A stretch of 58,601 nucleotides of DNA from assembly GCA_021300475.1 (NCBI GenBank), contig JAJTDO010000011.1, positions 1 to 58,601 of the forward strand, written 5' to 3'. The notes under the pieces are model-generated. The model was not told where the DNA came from. It saw nothing but the letters and a program-made list of their open reading frames with translations, and ran no database searches. Position 1 is the stretch's first letter. Each line of letters begins with the position of its first letter. A program made the translations under genes and the position numbers. The stretch comes from Burkholderiales bacterium (lineage in GTDB: Bacteria; Pseudomonadota; Gammaproteobacteria; Burkholderiales; Burkholderiaceae_B). Positions 17,680 through 28,442 of the stretch are shown here, piece after piece.

Positions 17680-18594
17680 ATGATGACCTTGAATCACTTC
17701 TTACAATTCAGCGACCTCAACAGAGAAGAGTTTGACTATCTGGTAGCGCGTACCGTGGACATTAAAGCCCGGTTCAAGCGCTATGAGCCGTACTATCCGC
17801 TACAGGACAGAACGCTGGTCATGATCTTCGAAAAGCAGTCCACACGCACCCGTTTGAGCTTCGAGGCGGGCATGCATCAACTCGGCGGTTCTGCCATTTA
17901 CCTCAACACCCGGGACTCCCAACTGGGCAGAGGCGAACCCGTAGAAGATGCGGCTCAGGTCATATCGCGGATGTGCGACATTGTCATGATCAGAACCTAC
18001 GAACAAAGCATCATAGATCGCTTCGCCGCAAACTCTCGCGTACCGGTCATCAACGGCCTGACAAATGAATATCACCCATGCCAGATCTTGGCAGACATCA
18101 TCACCTTCATTGAGCACCGCGGCCCCATTCAAGGGAAAACGGTTGCTTGGGTGGGCGACAGCAACAACGTTTGCAACACCTGGCTGCAGGCGGCGGAACT
18201 GCTTGATTTCAAACTGAATGTCTCCACCCCTCCCGGCTATGAAATCGAGAGCGAACGGGCACAGGCGGCTCACCAACACCTTGAGGTGTTTGCAGACCCG
18301 ATGGAAGCTTGCCGCAACGCTCACTTGGTGACCACAGATGTGTGGACCAGCATGGGTTTTGAGGCGGAAAATGAGGCGCGCCTAAAGGCGTTTGCCGATT
18401 GGCAAGTTGACTCGGACATGATGTCTGTTGCGGATCAAAAAGCTGTGTTCATGCATTGTTTGCCTGCGCACAGGGGTGAAGAGGTGGCTGCTGATGTAAT
18501 TGACGGCCCTCAAAGTGTGGTTTGGGATGAAGCAGAAAACCGGTTGCACACACAAAAAGCCTTGATGGAGTACTTGCTTTGCGGCAGGGTGTGA
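17680..18594 (+). CDS. argF: ornithine carbamoyltransferase
   Basis: Forms citrulline from ornithine and carbamoyl phosphate. The product is 304 aa. The carbamoyl-phosphate motif STRTR is at residues 54-58, HPCQILAD follows in the middle, and FMHCLPAHRGEEV near the C-terminus binds ornithine. The first two codons are both ATG, so the start may be 17680 or 17683; no strong ribosome-binding site separates them. It sits between argD and argG. Confidence 0.96.
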   Translation: MMTLNHFLQFSDLNREEFDYLVARTVDIKARFKRYEPYYPLQDRTLVMIFEKQSTRTRLSFEAGMHQLGGSAIYLNTRDSQLGRGEPVEDAAQVISRMCDIVMIRTYEQSIIDRFAANSRVPVINGLTNEYHPCQILADIITFIEHRGPIQGKTVAWVGDSNNVCNTWLQAAELLDFKLNVSTPPGYEIESERAQAAHQHLEVFADPMEACRNAHLVTTDVWTSMGFEAENEARLKAFADWQVDSDMMSVADQKAVFMHCLPAHRGEEVAADVIDGPQSVVWDEAENRLHTQKALMEYLLCGRV

Positions 18595-18658
18595 GCCACT
18601 CTGAACACAACGTTTCAGTAGTACAATTCGAGCTTCTACGAAATCACAGACCTGCAAC

Positions 18659-19888
18659 ATGAGCGACATCAACAAGGTAGTGCTTGCCTATTCCGGCGGC
18701 TTGGACACATCCGTTATTTTGAAATGGCTTCAAGACACCTACCACTGCGAAGTGGTTACATTCACAGCCGACCTCGGACAAGGTGAAGAACTTGAACCTG
18801 CCCGTGCAAAAGCACTGAAGTTCGGCATCAAGCCTGAAAACATCTTTATTGAAGATCTGCGTGAAGAATTTGTCCGCGATTTCGTTTTCCCCATGTTTCG
18901 CTGCAACACCATTTACGAGGGTGAATACCTGCTCGGTACATCGATCGCCCGACCACTGATTGCCAAGCGTCAAATTGAAATTGCCAATGCCACCGCTGCA
19001 GACGCGGTTTCACATGGCGCTACAGGCAAGGGCAATGACCAAGTCAGATTTGAATTGGGTTACTACGCACTGAAACCCGACGTCAAAGTCATCGCCCCCT
19101 GGCGCGAGTGGGATTTGTTGTCACGCGAAAAACTGTTGGCCTACGCTGAAGACGCCGGTATTCCGGTGGACATGAAGCACCTTAATGGTGGCGCGCCCTA
19201 CTCCATGGACGCCAACCTGCTGCATATCAGCTTTGAAGGTCGCCATCTGGAAAATCCTTCGGCCGAGGCAGAAGAAAGCATGTGGCGCTGGACAGTTTCG
19301 CCGGAAGCCGCGCCCGACGAAGCCCAGTACATCACGCTGGAATACGAACGTGGCGACATCGTTGCCATTGACGACAAAAAACTCAGCCCAGCCGAAGTGC
19401 TGACTGAGTTGAACCGATTGGGTGGCAAGCATGGCATTGGTCGCCTTGATTTGGTGGAAAACCGCTTTGTCGGCATGAAATCCCGCGGTTGTTATGAAAC
19501 ACCAGGCGGCACCATCATGATGAAGGGTCACCGCGCCATTGAATCCATTACGCTGGACAGGGAAGTCGCGCATCTGAAAGATGACTTGATGCCCCGCTAT
19601 GCAAGCCTGATTTACAACGGCTACTGGTGGGCACCCGAGCGCAAGGCGCTGCAGGTTCTGATTGACCACACACAGATGGGGGTCAATGGCTGGGTTCGCC
19701 TGAAATTGTACAAAGGCAACGTGATTGTGGTGGCCAGAGATTCCAAAAACACGCTGTTCGACCAGAATATTGCAACCTTTGACGATGACGGTGGGGCCTA
19801 CAATCAGGCCGATGCCGGTGGCTTTATCAAGCTCAATGCCTTGCGCATGAGAATTGCAGCCAACGCCGCCAAGAAGCGCGGCTCATAA
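18659..19888 (+). CDS. argG: argininosuccinate synthase
   Basis: Condenses citrulline and aspartate using ATP in the arginine pathway. It is 409 aa, of the shorter bacterial form. The ATP pyrophosphatase loop AYSGGLDTS is at residues 10-18, and [14 protein letters not shown] carries substrate-binding residues. It is the last gene of the argD-argF-argG group and is followed 23 bp later by ppnP. Confidence 0.97.
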   Translation: MSDINKVVLAYSGGLDTSVILKWLQDTYHCEVVTFTADLGQGEELEPARAKALKFGIKPENIFIEDLREEFVRDFVFPMFRCNTIYEGEYLLGTSIARPLIAKRQIEIANATAADAVSHGATGKGNDQVRFELGYYALKPDVKVIAPWREWDLLSREKLLAYAEDAGIPVDMKHLNGGAPYSMDANLLHISFEGRHLENPSAEAEESMWRWTVSPEAAPDEAQYITLEYERGDIVAIDDKKLSPAEVLTELNRLGGKHGIGRLDLVENRFVGMKSRGCYETPGGTIMMKGHRAIESITLDREVAHLKDDLMPRYASLIYNGYWWAPERKALQVLIDHTQMGVNGWVRLKLYKGNVIVVARDSKNTLFDQNIATFDDDGGAYNQADAGGFIKLNALRMRIAANAAKKRGS

Positions 19889-19911
19889 ACTACCCATTGA
19901 GAGATAAAAAC

Positions 19912-20223
19912 ATGAGTCAATTCGACAACGTCAGTGTTGTGAAAAAAGCCAACGTATATTTTGACGGCAAGTGCGTCAGCCACACCGTTATTCTTGAAGG
20001 TGGCGTGCGGAAATCGGTTGGGGTAATTTTGCCGTCCAAACTGACCTTCAACACGGGTGCACCGGAAATCATGGAAATTCTGGATGGTACCTGCAAGGTA
20101 AAACTGGCGGGCGAAACCGACACCAAAACATATGGCGCCGGCCAGCAGTTCTCAGTTCCTGCCAACAGCTCTTTCGACATCGAAGCGTTGGACAACGTGC
20201 ATTATGTTTGCCACTTTGGCTGA
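19912..20223 (+). CDS. ppnP: pyrimidine/purine nucleoside phosphorylase (PpnP)
   Basis: A small cupin-fold enzyme (formerly UPF0345/DUF1255, YaiE) that splits a range of nucleosides with phosphate. The ATG at 19912 ([20 protein letters not shown]) gives 103 aa, close to the 94 aa of the E. coli protein. The motif [19 protein letters not shown] and the terminal DYVCHFG-like NVHYVCHFG are typical. It may be cotranscribed with argG. Confidence 0.88.
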   Translation: MSQFDNVSVVKKANVYFDGKCVSHTVILEGGVRKSVGVILPSKLTFNTGAPEIMEILDGTCKVKLAGETDTKTYGAGQQFSVPANSSFDIEALDNVHYVCHFG

Positions 20224-20238
20224 CAAATTCAAACTGCT

Positions 20239-21276
20239 TTAAACCAGTAGAGGTTCAGGCTCCAGATTCACTGCGAACTGGAGCCTTACTTTTTCAATCA
20301 CCAGCTCAACGAGTGCCTTCAAATTGTCTGCTGTGGCGTCACCTTGGTTTATAAGAACCAAAGCCTGTTTTTCAGACACTGCAGCGCCCCCTACCGCCTG
20401 CCCCTTCAAACCGGCCTGCTCAATCAGCCAAGCCGCGGCCAGTTTCACCCTGCCATCTGGTTGGGGATAGGACACCACATCAGGCCAGTTGATTTTAATT
20501 TGCTCAAATACTGTTTGATCAATGATGGGGTTCTTGAAAAAGCTGCCTGCGTTACCCGTGATGCAGGGGTCGGGTAACTTTTGAGTGCGAATGCTCACAA
20601 CAGCATTAAATACAGTGCGCGGTGTCGGGGCTGCAATGGCGTGCTCAACGAAGTATTTTTGTATATCGGCATATTGAGTGACGGGCACCCACACCTTGGG
20701 TAATTTGAAAACCACTGCGGTAATCACCGCCTTGCCGGCCAAATGATGTTTAAAAACGCTGTCGCGATAGGCAAACCTGCACTCCTCGTTGCTCAATGAA
20801 CGGAATGCAAATATTTCCAGATCCAGAATGCGGACTTCGTGAATTCGCTGACTGACCTCCAGACCGTAGGCTCCGATGTTTTGAATGGGGCAAGCCCCCA
20901 CGGAGCCGGGAATCAGAGCCAGATTTTCAAGCCCTGGCTTGCCCTGAGACAGGGTGTATTCAACAAAATCGTGCCAGTTTTCGCCCGCTGCCACTTCTAC
21001 ATAATGGAATTGTGCATCGTCTTCCACCCACTGAATGCCACGCAGGGCAAGGTGAATAATGGTGCCGGGAAAATCTTGCGTAAAGACCGTATTGCTGCCC
21101 TCACCCAGAAAAAGCAAAGGCGCACGCTGTTGGCGTTGAGACACCAATGCGTCTCTTAATTCATTTTCGGAATGAACCGACACCCACCGACGTGTTTTAG
21201 CCTTCAGCCCGAAGCTGTGACGGTTTTGTAAACTGTAGTCGTGGCAAATATCTGGCATCATCTTGGTTATATTCAA
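20239..21276 (-). CDS. murB: UDP-N-acetylenolpyruvoylglucosamine reductase
   Basis: A FAD enzyme that reduces the enolpyruvyl group to form UDP-N-acetylmuramic acid in the cytoplasm. At 345 aa it is the E. coli-like type I form. The FAD-binding LGEGSNTVF and IPGSVGACPIQNIGAYG motifs are present, and GNAGSFFKNP contains the catalytic Ser. Convergent with ppnP, it is divergent from yajQ with a 73-bp shared upstream region. Confidence 0.95.
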   Translation of the reverse strand: MNITKMMPDICHDYSLQNRHSFGLKAKTRRWVSVHSENELRDALVSQRQQRAPLLFLGEGSNTVFTQDFPGTIIHLALRGIQWVEDDAQFHYVEVAAGENWHDFVEYTLSQGKPGLENLALIPGSVGACPIQNIGAYGLEVSQRIHEVRILDLEIFAFRSLSNEECRFAYRDSVFKHHLAGKAVITAVVFKLPKVWVPVTQYADIQKYFVEHAIAAPTPRTVFNAVVSIRTQKLPDPCITGNAGSFFKNPIIDQTVFEQIKINWPDVVSYPQPDGRVKLAAAWLIEQAGLKGQAVGGAAVSEKQALVLINQGDATADNLKALVELVIEKVRLQFAVNLEPEPLLV

Positions 21277-21349
21277 TCTAGCCCTCTATTGTAGTGCGCC
21301 TGCCATTACATGAAGTGCGGTATTACCTGATTCAGGAGCAAAAAACACC

Positions 21350-21835
21350 ATGCCATCGTTTGACGTTGTATGTAAGCCAGATTTGGTTGAACTGCGAAAT
21401 GCCGTGGAACAAGCGAACAAAGAAATTGCAACGCGTTTTGATTTCAAGGGATCCGATTCCCGTGTTGAGCAAAAAGAAAAAGAACTGATTGTTTTCGCGG
21501 ACGACGACTTTAAACTTGGCCAGGTCAAAGACATTGTGCTGACCAAGTGCGCAAAACGAAATCTTGATGTCAGATACCTTGATTTTGGGAAAACCGAAAA
21601 ACTTTCCGGCGACAAACTAAAGCAAACCGTGACGGTCAAGAACGGCATTGAGCAGGAATTGGCAAAAAAAATCGTCAAAGCCATTAAAGACAGCAAAATG
21701 AAGGTGCAAGCTAGCATACAAGGCGACACGGTTCGTATTCAGGGCGCGAAACGGGACGACCTGCAAAATGCAATCGCGTTGCTGAAAAAAGATGTGTCCG
21801 ACGCCCCTCTGAGCTACGAAAACTTTCGAGATTAA
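21350..21835 (+). CDS. yajQ: YajQ-family nucleotide/cyclic-di-GMP-binding protein
   Basis: A 161-aa protein of the YajQ family, with two tandem ferredoxin-like alpha/beta domains. The N-terminus [19 protein letters not shown] and the C-terminus [11 protein letters not shown] are family hallmarks. Members in Xanthomonas bind cyclic di-GMP and influence transcription; the function here is inferred by homology only. AGGAG at 21334-21338 precedes the ATG. It heads a same-strand group yajQ, UreE-like gene, pepN, fbp with gaps of 38, 18 and 13 bp. Confidence 0.93.
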   Translation: MPSFDVVCKPDLVELRNAVEQANKEIATRFDFKGSDSRVEQKEKELIVFADDDFKLGQVKDIVLTKCAKRNLDVRYLDFGKTEKLSGDKLKQTVTVKNGIEQELAKKIVKAIKDSKMKVQASIQGDTVRIQGAKRDDLQNAIALLKKDVSDAPLSYENFRD

Positions 21836-21873
21836 GCCTGTTCGGCAAAGCCCCTACCCGTATTGGAAACCAG

Positions 21874-22515
21874 ATGTCACACGACCACCACCCTCATAAC
21901 CACGACCATGACCCTCATAACCACGACCATGACCACGCACATGGCGACTGTGGGCACGATCACTCCCACAGCGAATCAGATATTGTTTACACAAGAATTG
22001 TGGCTAACCACATCAAAATTGCTGGTATTTTGTTAAAAGACGCCCCGACACTGGAACTGACCTACGCCCAGCGTCAAGCGCCACCCCATGAAGTGAAACT
22101 GTCCAACGGAAAACAAGCATTTCTTCATCTCGACGAAAGCCTGCAAGCCGGCGACCGCTTGGTGGCGGAAGTCAACCGTTGGGCGACCGTCACGCCTGCA
22201 GTGGAAGAACTGCTCAAGCTTTCGGGCTCGACCGACGCGCAAATGAAAGCCTGCATCAAACTTGGGCAACTGGGGCAACCCATGATGGCAGCCGACGACC
22301 ACCTGTATGTTTTGGATAGCGATGCGACCCGGCGCGTTGTAGCGCAGATGGAATTGCGCATTGATGTGGTACGTGAGGCATTTACGCCAGTAGAAGCGGA
22401 CCGCCGGCGTGTTCACACCTGTAACGACCCATCACACAATCACGGGCATGCACACGATCACAACCATGACCACCACGGTCACGGTCACGCGCACCCCCAT
22501 TCCCACGATCAGTAA
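21874..22515 (+). CDS. orphan UreE-like protein with histidine-rich tails at both ends
   Basis: The product is 213 aa. A central part (about 36-178) resembles the urease metallochaperone UreE: LELTYAQRQ, the HLDESLQAGDRL segment, then a ferredoxin-like half with KLGQLGQPMMAADDHLYVL. Residues 1-32 hold 14 His, and the last 35 residues hold 14 more, so it should bind nickel, cobalt, copper or zinc strongly. The metal-site block AYHLGNRH of classical UreE is not conserved; the segment aligned to it has no His. No urease, hydrogenase or metal-transport gene is nearby. It is probably a metal-binding or storage protein; the partner enzyme is unknown. Confidence 0.65.
   Translation: MSHDHHPHNHDHDPHNHDHDHAHGDCGHDHSHSESDIVYTRIVANHIKIAGILLKDAPTLELTYAQRQAPPHEVKLSNGKQAFLHLDESLQAGDRLVAEVNRWATVTPAVEELLKLSGSTDAQMKACIKLGQLGQPMMAADDHLYVLDSDATRRVVAQMELRIDVVREAFTPVEADRRRVHTCNDPSHNHGHAHDHNHDHHGHGHAHPHSHDQ
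21891..21932 (+). repeat. 21-bp perfect tandem repeat in His-rich coding region
   Basis: Two identical 21-bp units (21891-21911 and 21912-21932) each encode PHNHDHD. The unit length is a multiple of three, so copy number can change without a frameshift, altering the number of metal-binding histidines. Confidence 0.9.
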
Positions 22516-22533
22516 AGCCACCGGAGCAGCACC

Positions 22534-25239
22534 ATGCGTAACCCTGAACAATCGGTCACGATTCGCCGCAGCGAATACACGCCTCCTAGCCATTGGGTGG
22601 ACAATGTTCGCTTGAACTTCCAGCTTGACCCCTCTGAAACGGTGGTTGAAGCAGAGTTGGACTTCAGGCGCCGTGAGGCCGGCAGTCTGGACACCTGGTT
22701 TCTAGCCGGGGAAGACTTGAAGCTGGATTGTCTGGAAATTGATGGTGTTGCGTTGGGCTCGGCAGACTACCGCGTGTGTGAGCGGGGCATGACGATTTTA
22801 AAAACGCCAGATCAGGGTTGCTTGAAAACCCGGGTTCGAATTACACCCAAACTCAATACCCGTCTTGAGGGTCTGTACGTCTCGAACGGAAATTTTTTCA
22901 CGCAATGTGAGGCAGAGGGCTTTCGTCGCATCACCTATTTTCCTGACCGCCCAGACGTCATGTCGAGCTACAAAGTCAGGCTGACTGCCGATGCGAAGGC
23001 TTTCCCACTTTTGCTTAGCAATGGAAACTTGATCGGGCAAAGTGAGTTGGCCGATGGCCAACATGAAGCACTTTGGGAAGACCCTTTCCCAAAGTCCTGT
23101 TATTTGTTTGCGTTGGTGGCGGGACAGCTTGTGTGTCAGGAAGAAACCATCGTCAGGAAAAGTGGAAAACCAGCCTTGCTCCAGGTTTACGTAGAGGAAG
23201 GCAATCTCGACAAAACCGACCACGCAATGCAATCGCTGATCAAGTCAATTCGTTGGGATGAAGAGAGATTCGGGCTGGAATTGGATCTGGACCGCTTCAT
23301 GATTGTCGCTGTGAGCGACTTCAACATGGGCGCCATGGAAAACAAGGGTCTGAATATTTTCAACACGAAATTTGTACTGGCGAACCCGAAAGTAGCCACC
23401 GATGTGGACTATGACAACATTGAAAGCGTCGTGGCACACGAATATTTCCACAACTGGACGGGCAACCGGGTCACTTGCCGCAGTTGGTTTGAACTTAGCC
23501 TCAAAGAGGGTTTGACGGTATTTCGGGATCAGGAATTTTCTGCTGACATGATGGCGACCGGCTTGACAGGGGCTCAGGCAGACTCCGCCCGAGCCATCAA
23601 GCGAATTGAAGATGTGCGCGTACTAAGGGCCGCTCAATTTCCAGAGGATGCCGGGCCCATGTCACATCCGATTCGTCCGGAAAGTTATGTGGAAATCAAC
23701 AATTTCTACACGGTGACAGTGTATGAAAAAGGCGCTGAAGTCGTGAGAATGCAGCAAAACTTGCTGGGGGTAGCCGGTTTTCGACGTGGCATGGACATTT
23801 ATTTCCAAAGGCATGACGGGCAGGCAGTCACCTGTGATGATTTTGTAAATGCCATGGAAACCGCGCTACAGGAGCAGCAGCCAGACGCCGATTTGGTGCA
23901 ATTCAGAAGGTGGTACAGCCAATCCGGAACGCCGGTTGTAACGGTTGCCAGCCACTTTGACGCAGCGGAACAGACCTACACGCTGACACTGGCTCAGTCT
24001 TGCCCACCCACCCCAGGACAAGCCCCCAAAGCCCCCTTCCACATTCCGTTTGCACTGGGCTTGCTCAACGACAAAGGGCAGGAAATAGACCTCTGCCTAA
24101 AAGGGGGCGACACAGCAAACAGCGTGAAAACTGTGGTTCTGAACCTGACCGAACCACAGCAGTCGTTTGTTTTTGAAAAAGTGACCGCACAACCCACGCC
24201 ATCCCTGCTCAGGGGGTTTTCCGCTCCAGTCATTGTAAAATCGACGCTGACCGCCGAAGATGACGCCTTCCTGCTCAGACATGACAACGACGGTTTCAAC
24301 CGCTGGGAAGCCTCACAGCGACTCTACACGCGTTGTATTTTAACCATTGCCTCAAACCCAGAACTTGCCAACACAAACCTGGACGAAACACTGGTCAGGG
24401 CGGTTGAGGGAGTGTTGAAGCAGCAGACCTTGTCTTCAGGCTATAAGGCACTGTTGCTGACGCTGCCTTCTGAGGCTACGCTGGCTGAAAGCACCGAGGG
24501 CTGCGTTGATCCATTGGCCATACACCATGCGAAAAATGCCGTCAGGCAAAAACTGGCTCTACAGTTCAAGGACTTGGTGCAGCAGTTGGCACAAGACAAC
24601 ACCTGCAGCGGCCCCTATCAGGCCACACAAAGCGAAATAGGCAAGCGCAGTTTGCGCAACCTGATGCTCAGTTGGCTGTGCGATTGCGGTGATTTCCGTG
24701 AGGCCAGCGCCCAATTCGAATCTGCCAACAACATGACAGACCGGTTCGCCAGCCTCGGCGCCTTGGTTCACAGCAATGCGCCTGGACACAAGCAGCAACT
24801 GCACACTTTTGAACAAGCGTGGAAAACAGAAGCGCTGGTGATGGACAAATGGTTCATGACCCAAGCCATGAGACCCTCCACGACAGAAGCACCCACTTTG
24901 GCAGATGTAAAACAATTGATGAACCATCCGGGGTTCTCAATGCGCAACCCCAACAAGGTGCGCTCCTTGATCAGTGCCTTCTGCCACAACAACCCAAGCG
25001 GCTTTCATGCGGAAGATGCCTCAGGTTATGAGTTCTGGGCAGACCAGGTACTGCAACTCAATGTCATCAACCCCCAGGTGGCCTCGCGTCTGGCTCGCGC
25101 CATGGACCGTTGGAGCAGATTCGGAACGGTCAGACAACAGCAAATGCTGGCGGCGCTGAATCGCGTCGCAGCCCATGCAGATTTATCGCCCGATGTCAGG
25201 GAAGTGGTGGACAAAGCCCTGTCCTCAGGCACGATTTAA
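22534..25239 (+). CDS. pepN: aminopeptidase N
   Basis: A zinc M1-family aminopeptidase of 901 aa that trims N-terminal residues of cytosolic peptides. The GAMEN exopeptidase motif is at residues 266-270, and HEYFH with zinc ligands His302 and His306 plus Glu303 is followed by the third ligand in the [13 protein letters not shown] stretch. The C-terminal region is the DUF3458-type Ig-like and alpha-helical domain. The ATG at 22534 lies 18 bp after the UreE-like gene. Confidence 0.96.
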   Translation: MRNPEQSVTIRRSEYTPPSHWVDNVRLNFQLDPSETVVEAELDFRRREAGSLDTWFLAGEDLKLDCLEIDGVALGSADYRVCERGMTILKTPDQGCLKTRVRITPKLNTRLEGLYVSNGNFFTQCEAEGFRRITYFPDRPDVMSSYKVRLTADAKAFPLLLSNGNLIGQSELADGQHEALWEDPFPKSCYLFALVAGQLVCQEETIVRKSGKPALLQVYVEEGNLDKTDHAMQSLIKSIRWDEERFGLELDLDRFMIVAVSDFNMGAMENKGLNIFNTKFVLANPKVATDVDYDNIESVVAHEYFHNWTGNRVTCRSWFELSLKEGLTVFRDQEFSADMMATGLTGAQADSARAIKRIEDVRVLRAAQFPEDAGPMSHPIRPESYVEINNFYTVTVYEKGAEVVRMQQNLLGVAGFRRGMDIYFQRHDGQAVTCDDFVNAMETALQEQQPDADLVQFRRWYSQSGTPVVTVASHFDAAEQTYTLTLAQSCPPTPGQAPKAPFHIPFALGLLNDKGQEIDLCLKGGDTANSVKTVVLNLTEPQQSFVFEKVTAQPTPSLLRGFSAPVIVKSTLTAEDDAFLLRHDNDGFNRWEASQRLYTRCILTIASNPELANTNLDETLVRAVEGVLKQQTLSSGYKALLLTLPSEATLAESTEGCVDPLAIHHAKNAVRQKLALQFKDLVQQLAQDNTCSGPYQATQSEIGKRSLRNLMLSWLCDCGDFREASAQFESANNMTDRFASLGALVHSNAPGHKQQLHTFEQAWKTEALVMDKWFMTQAMRPSTTEAPTLADVKQLMNHPGFSMRNPNKVRSLISAFCHNNPSGFHAEDASGYEFWADQVLQLNVINPQVASRLARAMDRWSRFGTVRQQQMLAALNRVAAHADLSPDVREVVDKALSSGTI

Positions 25240-25252
25240 CAGTAAGGAACCC

Positions 25253-26233
25253 ATGAAAACACTTCAGACTACACTTGCAGATGCACAAAAAAACGGCTTG
25301 GACAGCGCTTTGACAGAGCTGATTCTGGCGCTGTCGGAAACCTGCAAAGCCATCTCGGCCAAGGTGGCGCGGGGCGCCATGGCAGGCGTTTTGGGCGCTG
25401 CCGGCACTGAAAATGTGCAAGGCGAGGACCAGAAAAAGCTCGACGTCATTACCAACGACATGCTGCTTGAAGACCTCGCCAAAACCGGCGTGGTGGCCGC
25501 GATGGCCTCGGAGGAACTGGATGAAATAAGCCCGGTTCCCGAAGCGGGCAATGCCCCTTATCTAGTGTTGTTCGATCCTTTGGACGGCTCCAGCAACATT
25601 GATGTCAATGTTTCCATCGGTACCATTTTTTCTGTACTAAAGCGTCCGGAAGGTGCGTTGTGCGAAGCCAGTTTTCTGCAAGCGGGTACCTCGCAGGTGG
25701 CAGCCGGTTACGTGGTTTATGGTCCGCAAACCCAATTGGTCATGACCACTGGCAGTGGTGTGCACGGCTTCACGCTTGACCCAGCCACGGGAATCTTCGT
25801 GCTGACCAACCCGAGCATGAAAATTTCCAGTCAAACCAAGGAATTCGCCATCAACATGTCGAATCGACGCCATTGGTATTCACCCATACAGCGTTACATC
25901 GAAGAATTGCTGGAGGGTAAAACCGGCAAGCGCGGCAAAGACTTCAACATGCGCTGGATTGCTTCCATGGTGGCCGACGTTCACCGAATTCTTAACAGGG
26001 GCGGTATTTTTATGTATCCGGCAGATGCCCGTGACCCCGACAAGCCCGGCAAACTGCGACTGATGTATGAAGCCAATCCGATGAGCTTTCTCGTAGAGCA
26101 AGCCGGCGGGGCCTCCACCAACGGACGCATGCGCATTATGGAAATAGCCCCGGAAAAGCTGCACCAACGCTGTGCAGTGGTGCTGGGGTCAGAGGAAGAA
26201 GTGAAATTGGTGACGGGTTACCACCAACAATAA
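25253..26233 (+). CDS. fbp: class I fructose-1,6-bisphosphatase
   Basis: Hydrolyses fructose 1,6-bisphosphate to fructose 6-phosphate, the committed gluconeogenic step. The start at 25253 ([10 protein letters not shown]) follows TAAGGA and gives 326 aa. Metal-binding residues are seen in SEELDE and in [10 protein letters not shown] at 108-117. The gene starts 13 bp after pepN and ends in a strong terminator. Retention of Fbp fits growth on organic acids, in line with the nearby MHS transporter, though that is inference. Confidence 0.96.
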   Translation: MKTLQTTLADAQKNGLDSALTELILALSETCKAISAKVARGAMAGVLGAAGTENVQGEDQKKLDVITNDMLLEDLAKTGVVAAMASEELDEISPVPEAGNAPYLVLFDPLDGSSNIDVNVSIGTIFSVLKRPEGALCEASFLQAGTSQVAAGYVVYGPQTQLVMTTGSGVHGFTLDPATGIFVLTNPSMKISSQTKEFAINMSNRRHWYSPIQRYIEELLEGKTGKRGKDFNMRWIASMVADVHRILNRGGIFMYPADARDPDKPGKLRLMYEANPMSFLVEQAGGASTNGRMRIMEIAPEKLHQRCAVVLGSEEEVKLVTGYHQQ

Positions 26234-26240
26234 GATTCAA

Positions 26241-26276
26241 CGCCTGAGGCGCGGCAACGCGCTCAGGCGATTTTTT
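26241..26276 (+). terminator. intrinsic terminator after fbp
   Basis: CGCCTGAG at 26241-26248 pairs with CTCAGGCG at 26262-26269, with extra inner pairs, and TTTTTT follows at 26271-26276. It closes the yajQ-to-fbp group. The minus-strand protease gene ends 4 bp beyond. Confidence 0.9.
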
Positions 26277-26279
26277 CAG

Positions 26280-27812
26280 TTAAAGGCGCCCTTCTGCCCT
26301 TCTGGCTTCCAAGACACGTTCCTGCAAATATTTTCGTCTCACATCAATCTGGCTTTGCAAATAAAAATCGCCAGTCGATTGGGCCTGGGCCAAATCAACC
26401 TGCTCCAGCGCCAAAGAAAATGCACCCTGCAATTCATAGGACTTGGACAAAGTCAGGTGCTGTTCTGCTCGTTTTCCCAAGGCAAACTGGGACTCTGCAA
26501 GCCGGTCGTAGAGCTCAACGTCCGAAGAATAAACCAGAAGATCATCGCGCAGCAATTTAACGGCTTTTGCGTGCTCGCCGGCTCTTTGCAGTGTGTCTAT
26601 GGCCAAGATACTAAAAGACGTTCGGCTTGGGTATTTGCTTCTTAAAACCACAGCAGCGTCTGCCAACTCCGCCATGGCCTGCCTGTTCTCGGGCAGTTGC
26701 AACCCACCCTTGCCCGCCTGCGCAATCAGCTTTTCAATTTGAACATCCAAAGCCAGACGCTCAATCAGAGGTTGGTCTGAACTCAGCATGGCTTTCAATT
26801 TTTTAACAGATGCTTCGGCCTTGCTCCAGTCCGCTTGCTTTACGTAAATGAGCGCACGACCATACTCAATGGCGGCTGGATTGTTCAAACCGACACCGGA
26901 GGCGTCCTGATTGAAAAAAATCAGCGTGGACTTCAAACCATCGATTGAATTGTCTCGCAACGCCCGCATTTTGGCGCGAATGAACTGAAAGTCGGAAGAG
27001 TCTGCCCGCATTCGGGTGCTTGATTTTCCAACCCGGTTTCGAATGTCTGTAATTCGTTCTGAGGTAACCGGGTGGGTTCTCAAATAGGCGGGGGCATTGC
27101 CCTCGTACAACCTCGAACCCTGTTGCAAGCGCTCGAAAAACGCCACCATGCCTTGCGGATCGAAACCGGAGGCCACCAGTGCCTGATAACCGACGCGGTC
27201 AGCCTCACGCTCCGCATCGCGTGAAAAACCCAACTGCTGGGCTGTTGCCAAGGTAGAACCAGCTGAAATCACACCCAAAGAAGCTTGACCGCCGCCACGT
27301 GATGCCAAAATTGCGAGCGCCATGGCAGCCATGGCCATCATGCTGGATTGTCTTCGTTTGGAAAAGGAGCGGGCGATGTGGCGTTGCGTTACGTGACCCA
27401 CCTCGTGGGCTAGCACGGATGCCAGCTCAGACTCGCTGCGCGCCGTAAAAATAAGGCCTGCATGCACACCAATAAAACCGCCTGGCAGTGCAAACGCATT
27501 CAAGGAGGGGTCGTTGACAAGGAAAAACTCAAAGTCGATACCGGAGGCTCCTGGGGAGTTGGCAACAACCTTGGCGCCGAGTTGCTTCAGGTATTCCACG
27601 GTTTCCCGGTCGTCGTACATGACGCCTGCATTACGGTAGGCGCGCATGACATACTCACCCAAGCGCCGCTCCATGACCGGCGATAGCTCCTCGGATTCCG
27701 AATCGCCCAGAGAAGGCAGGTTTTGCTGCGCGGCATTTTGCGCCTGTGTTTGAATGACGGGCATGCACAGACACAAAGCAAAAATTGAATGTTTGAGACG
27801 GCTCAATGCCAT
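26280..27812 (-). CDS. periplasmic M48 metalloprotease with TPR-like C-terminus (BepA-like)
   Basis: A protein of about 510 aa. A signal peptide (residues 1-24, ending near QTQAQ) directs it to the periplasm. The zinc motif HEVGH is at 136-140, with the third ligand in the EREADR-like DAEREADRVG segment. The C-terminal half is helical and TPR-like. BepA-type proteases control outer-membrane protein assembly and LptD quality. The ATG at 27812 abuts the AAAGG site, so a TTG at 27806 with better spacing is a real alternative; both keep the signal peptide. Confidence 0.88.
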   Translation of the reverse strand: MALSRLKHSIFALCLCMPVIQTQAQNAAQQNLPSLGDSESEELSPVMERRLGEYVMRAYRNAGVMYDDRETVEYLKQLGAKVVANSPGASGIDFEFFLVNDPSLNAFALPGGFIGVHAGLIFTARSESELASVLAHEVGHVTQRHIARSFSKRRQSSMMAMAAMALAILASRGGGQASLGVISAGSTLATAQQLGFSRDAEREADRVGYQALVASGFDPQGMVAFFERLQQGSRLYEGNAPAYLRTHPVTSERITDIRNRVGKSSTRMRADSSDFQFIRAKMRALRDNSIDGLKSTLIFFNQDASGVGLNNPAAIEYGRALIYVKQADWSKAEASVKKLKAMLSSDQPLIERLALDVQIEKLIAQAGKGGLQLPENRQAMAELADAAVVLRSKYPSRTSFSILAIDTLQRAGEHAKAVKLLRDDLLVYSSDVELYDRLAESQFALGKRAEQHLTLSKSYELQGAFSLALEQVDLAQAQSTGDFYLQSQIDVRRKYLQERVLEARRAEGRL

Positions 27813-27929
27813 CCTTTCAGAAAAGTAAGGGCTCCATCTTGCTATGATAACGCCGTAGAGCAATAGTTCCTAAACTTGGTGTTTTTTGATGTTCGTGCGC
27901 CACAAGTCAATTTTTTCGAGGATACCTTA

Positions 27930-28406
27930 ATGACAAATTCTTTGACTCATTTTGATGAGAGCGGTCAGGCGCACATGGTGGACGTTGGTTCAAAACAAGA
28001 GACTCACCGCGTGGCTGTTGCAACGGGCAGTATCTCAATGAAACCGGAAACGCTGGAACTGATACAACAAGGAACAGCTAAAAAAGGCGATGTTCTTGGC
28101 ATCGCCAGAATTGCCGCAATCCAGGGTGCTAAAAAAACAGCGGACCTGATTCCTCTGTGCCACCCGCTGGCACTTACAAAAGTGGCCGTTGAATTTGAAG
28201 TACAGGCTGATATTTGCACCGTGCACTGCTCCGCCACAGTGGAAACGCTGGGCAGAACGGGCGTTGAAATGGAAGCGCTGACTGCTGTACAAGTGGGCCT
28301 GCTAACCATTTACGACATGCTCAAGGCAGCAGACAAAGGCATGGTCATTACCAACGTACAACTCAACGAAAAAAAGGGTGGCAAGTCAGGTCACTGGCAA
28401 CGCTGA
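27930..28406 (+). CDS. moaC: cyclic pyranopterin monophosphate synthase
   Basis: Catalyses the second part of the first step of molybdenum cofactor synthesis, rearranging the MoaA product to cyclic pyranopterin monophosphate. The start at 27930 follows GAGGA and gives 158 aa, the standard size. Signature parts [19 protein letters not shown] and MLKAADKGM are present. No other moa genes are in the window. Confidence 0.96.
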   Translation: MTNSLTHFDESGQAHMVDVGSKQETHRVAVATGSISMKPETLELIQQGTAKKGDVLGIARIAAIQGAKKTADLIPLCHPLALTKVAVEFEVQADICTVHCSATVETLGRTGVEMEALTAVQVGLLTIYDMLKAADKGMVITNVQLNEKKGGKSGHWQR

Positions 28407-28442
28407 TTTTTCACCGTTTTACGGCTCCAAGGCTTGTTGCTT

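Noticed and set aside
22820-22860. GGTTCGAAT-like T-loop motif as a tRNA gene
   Set aside because: It lies inside pepN coding sequence and no cloverleaf can be drawn.
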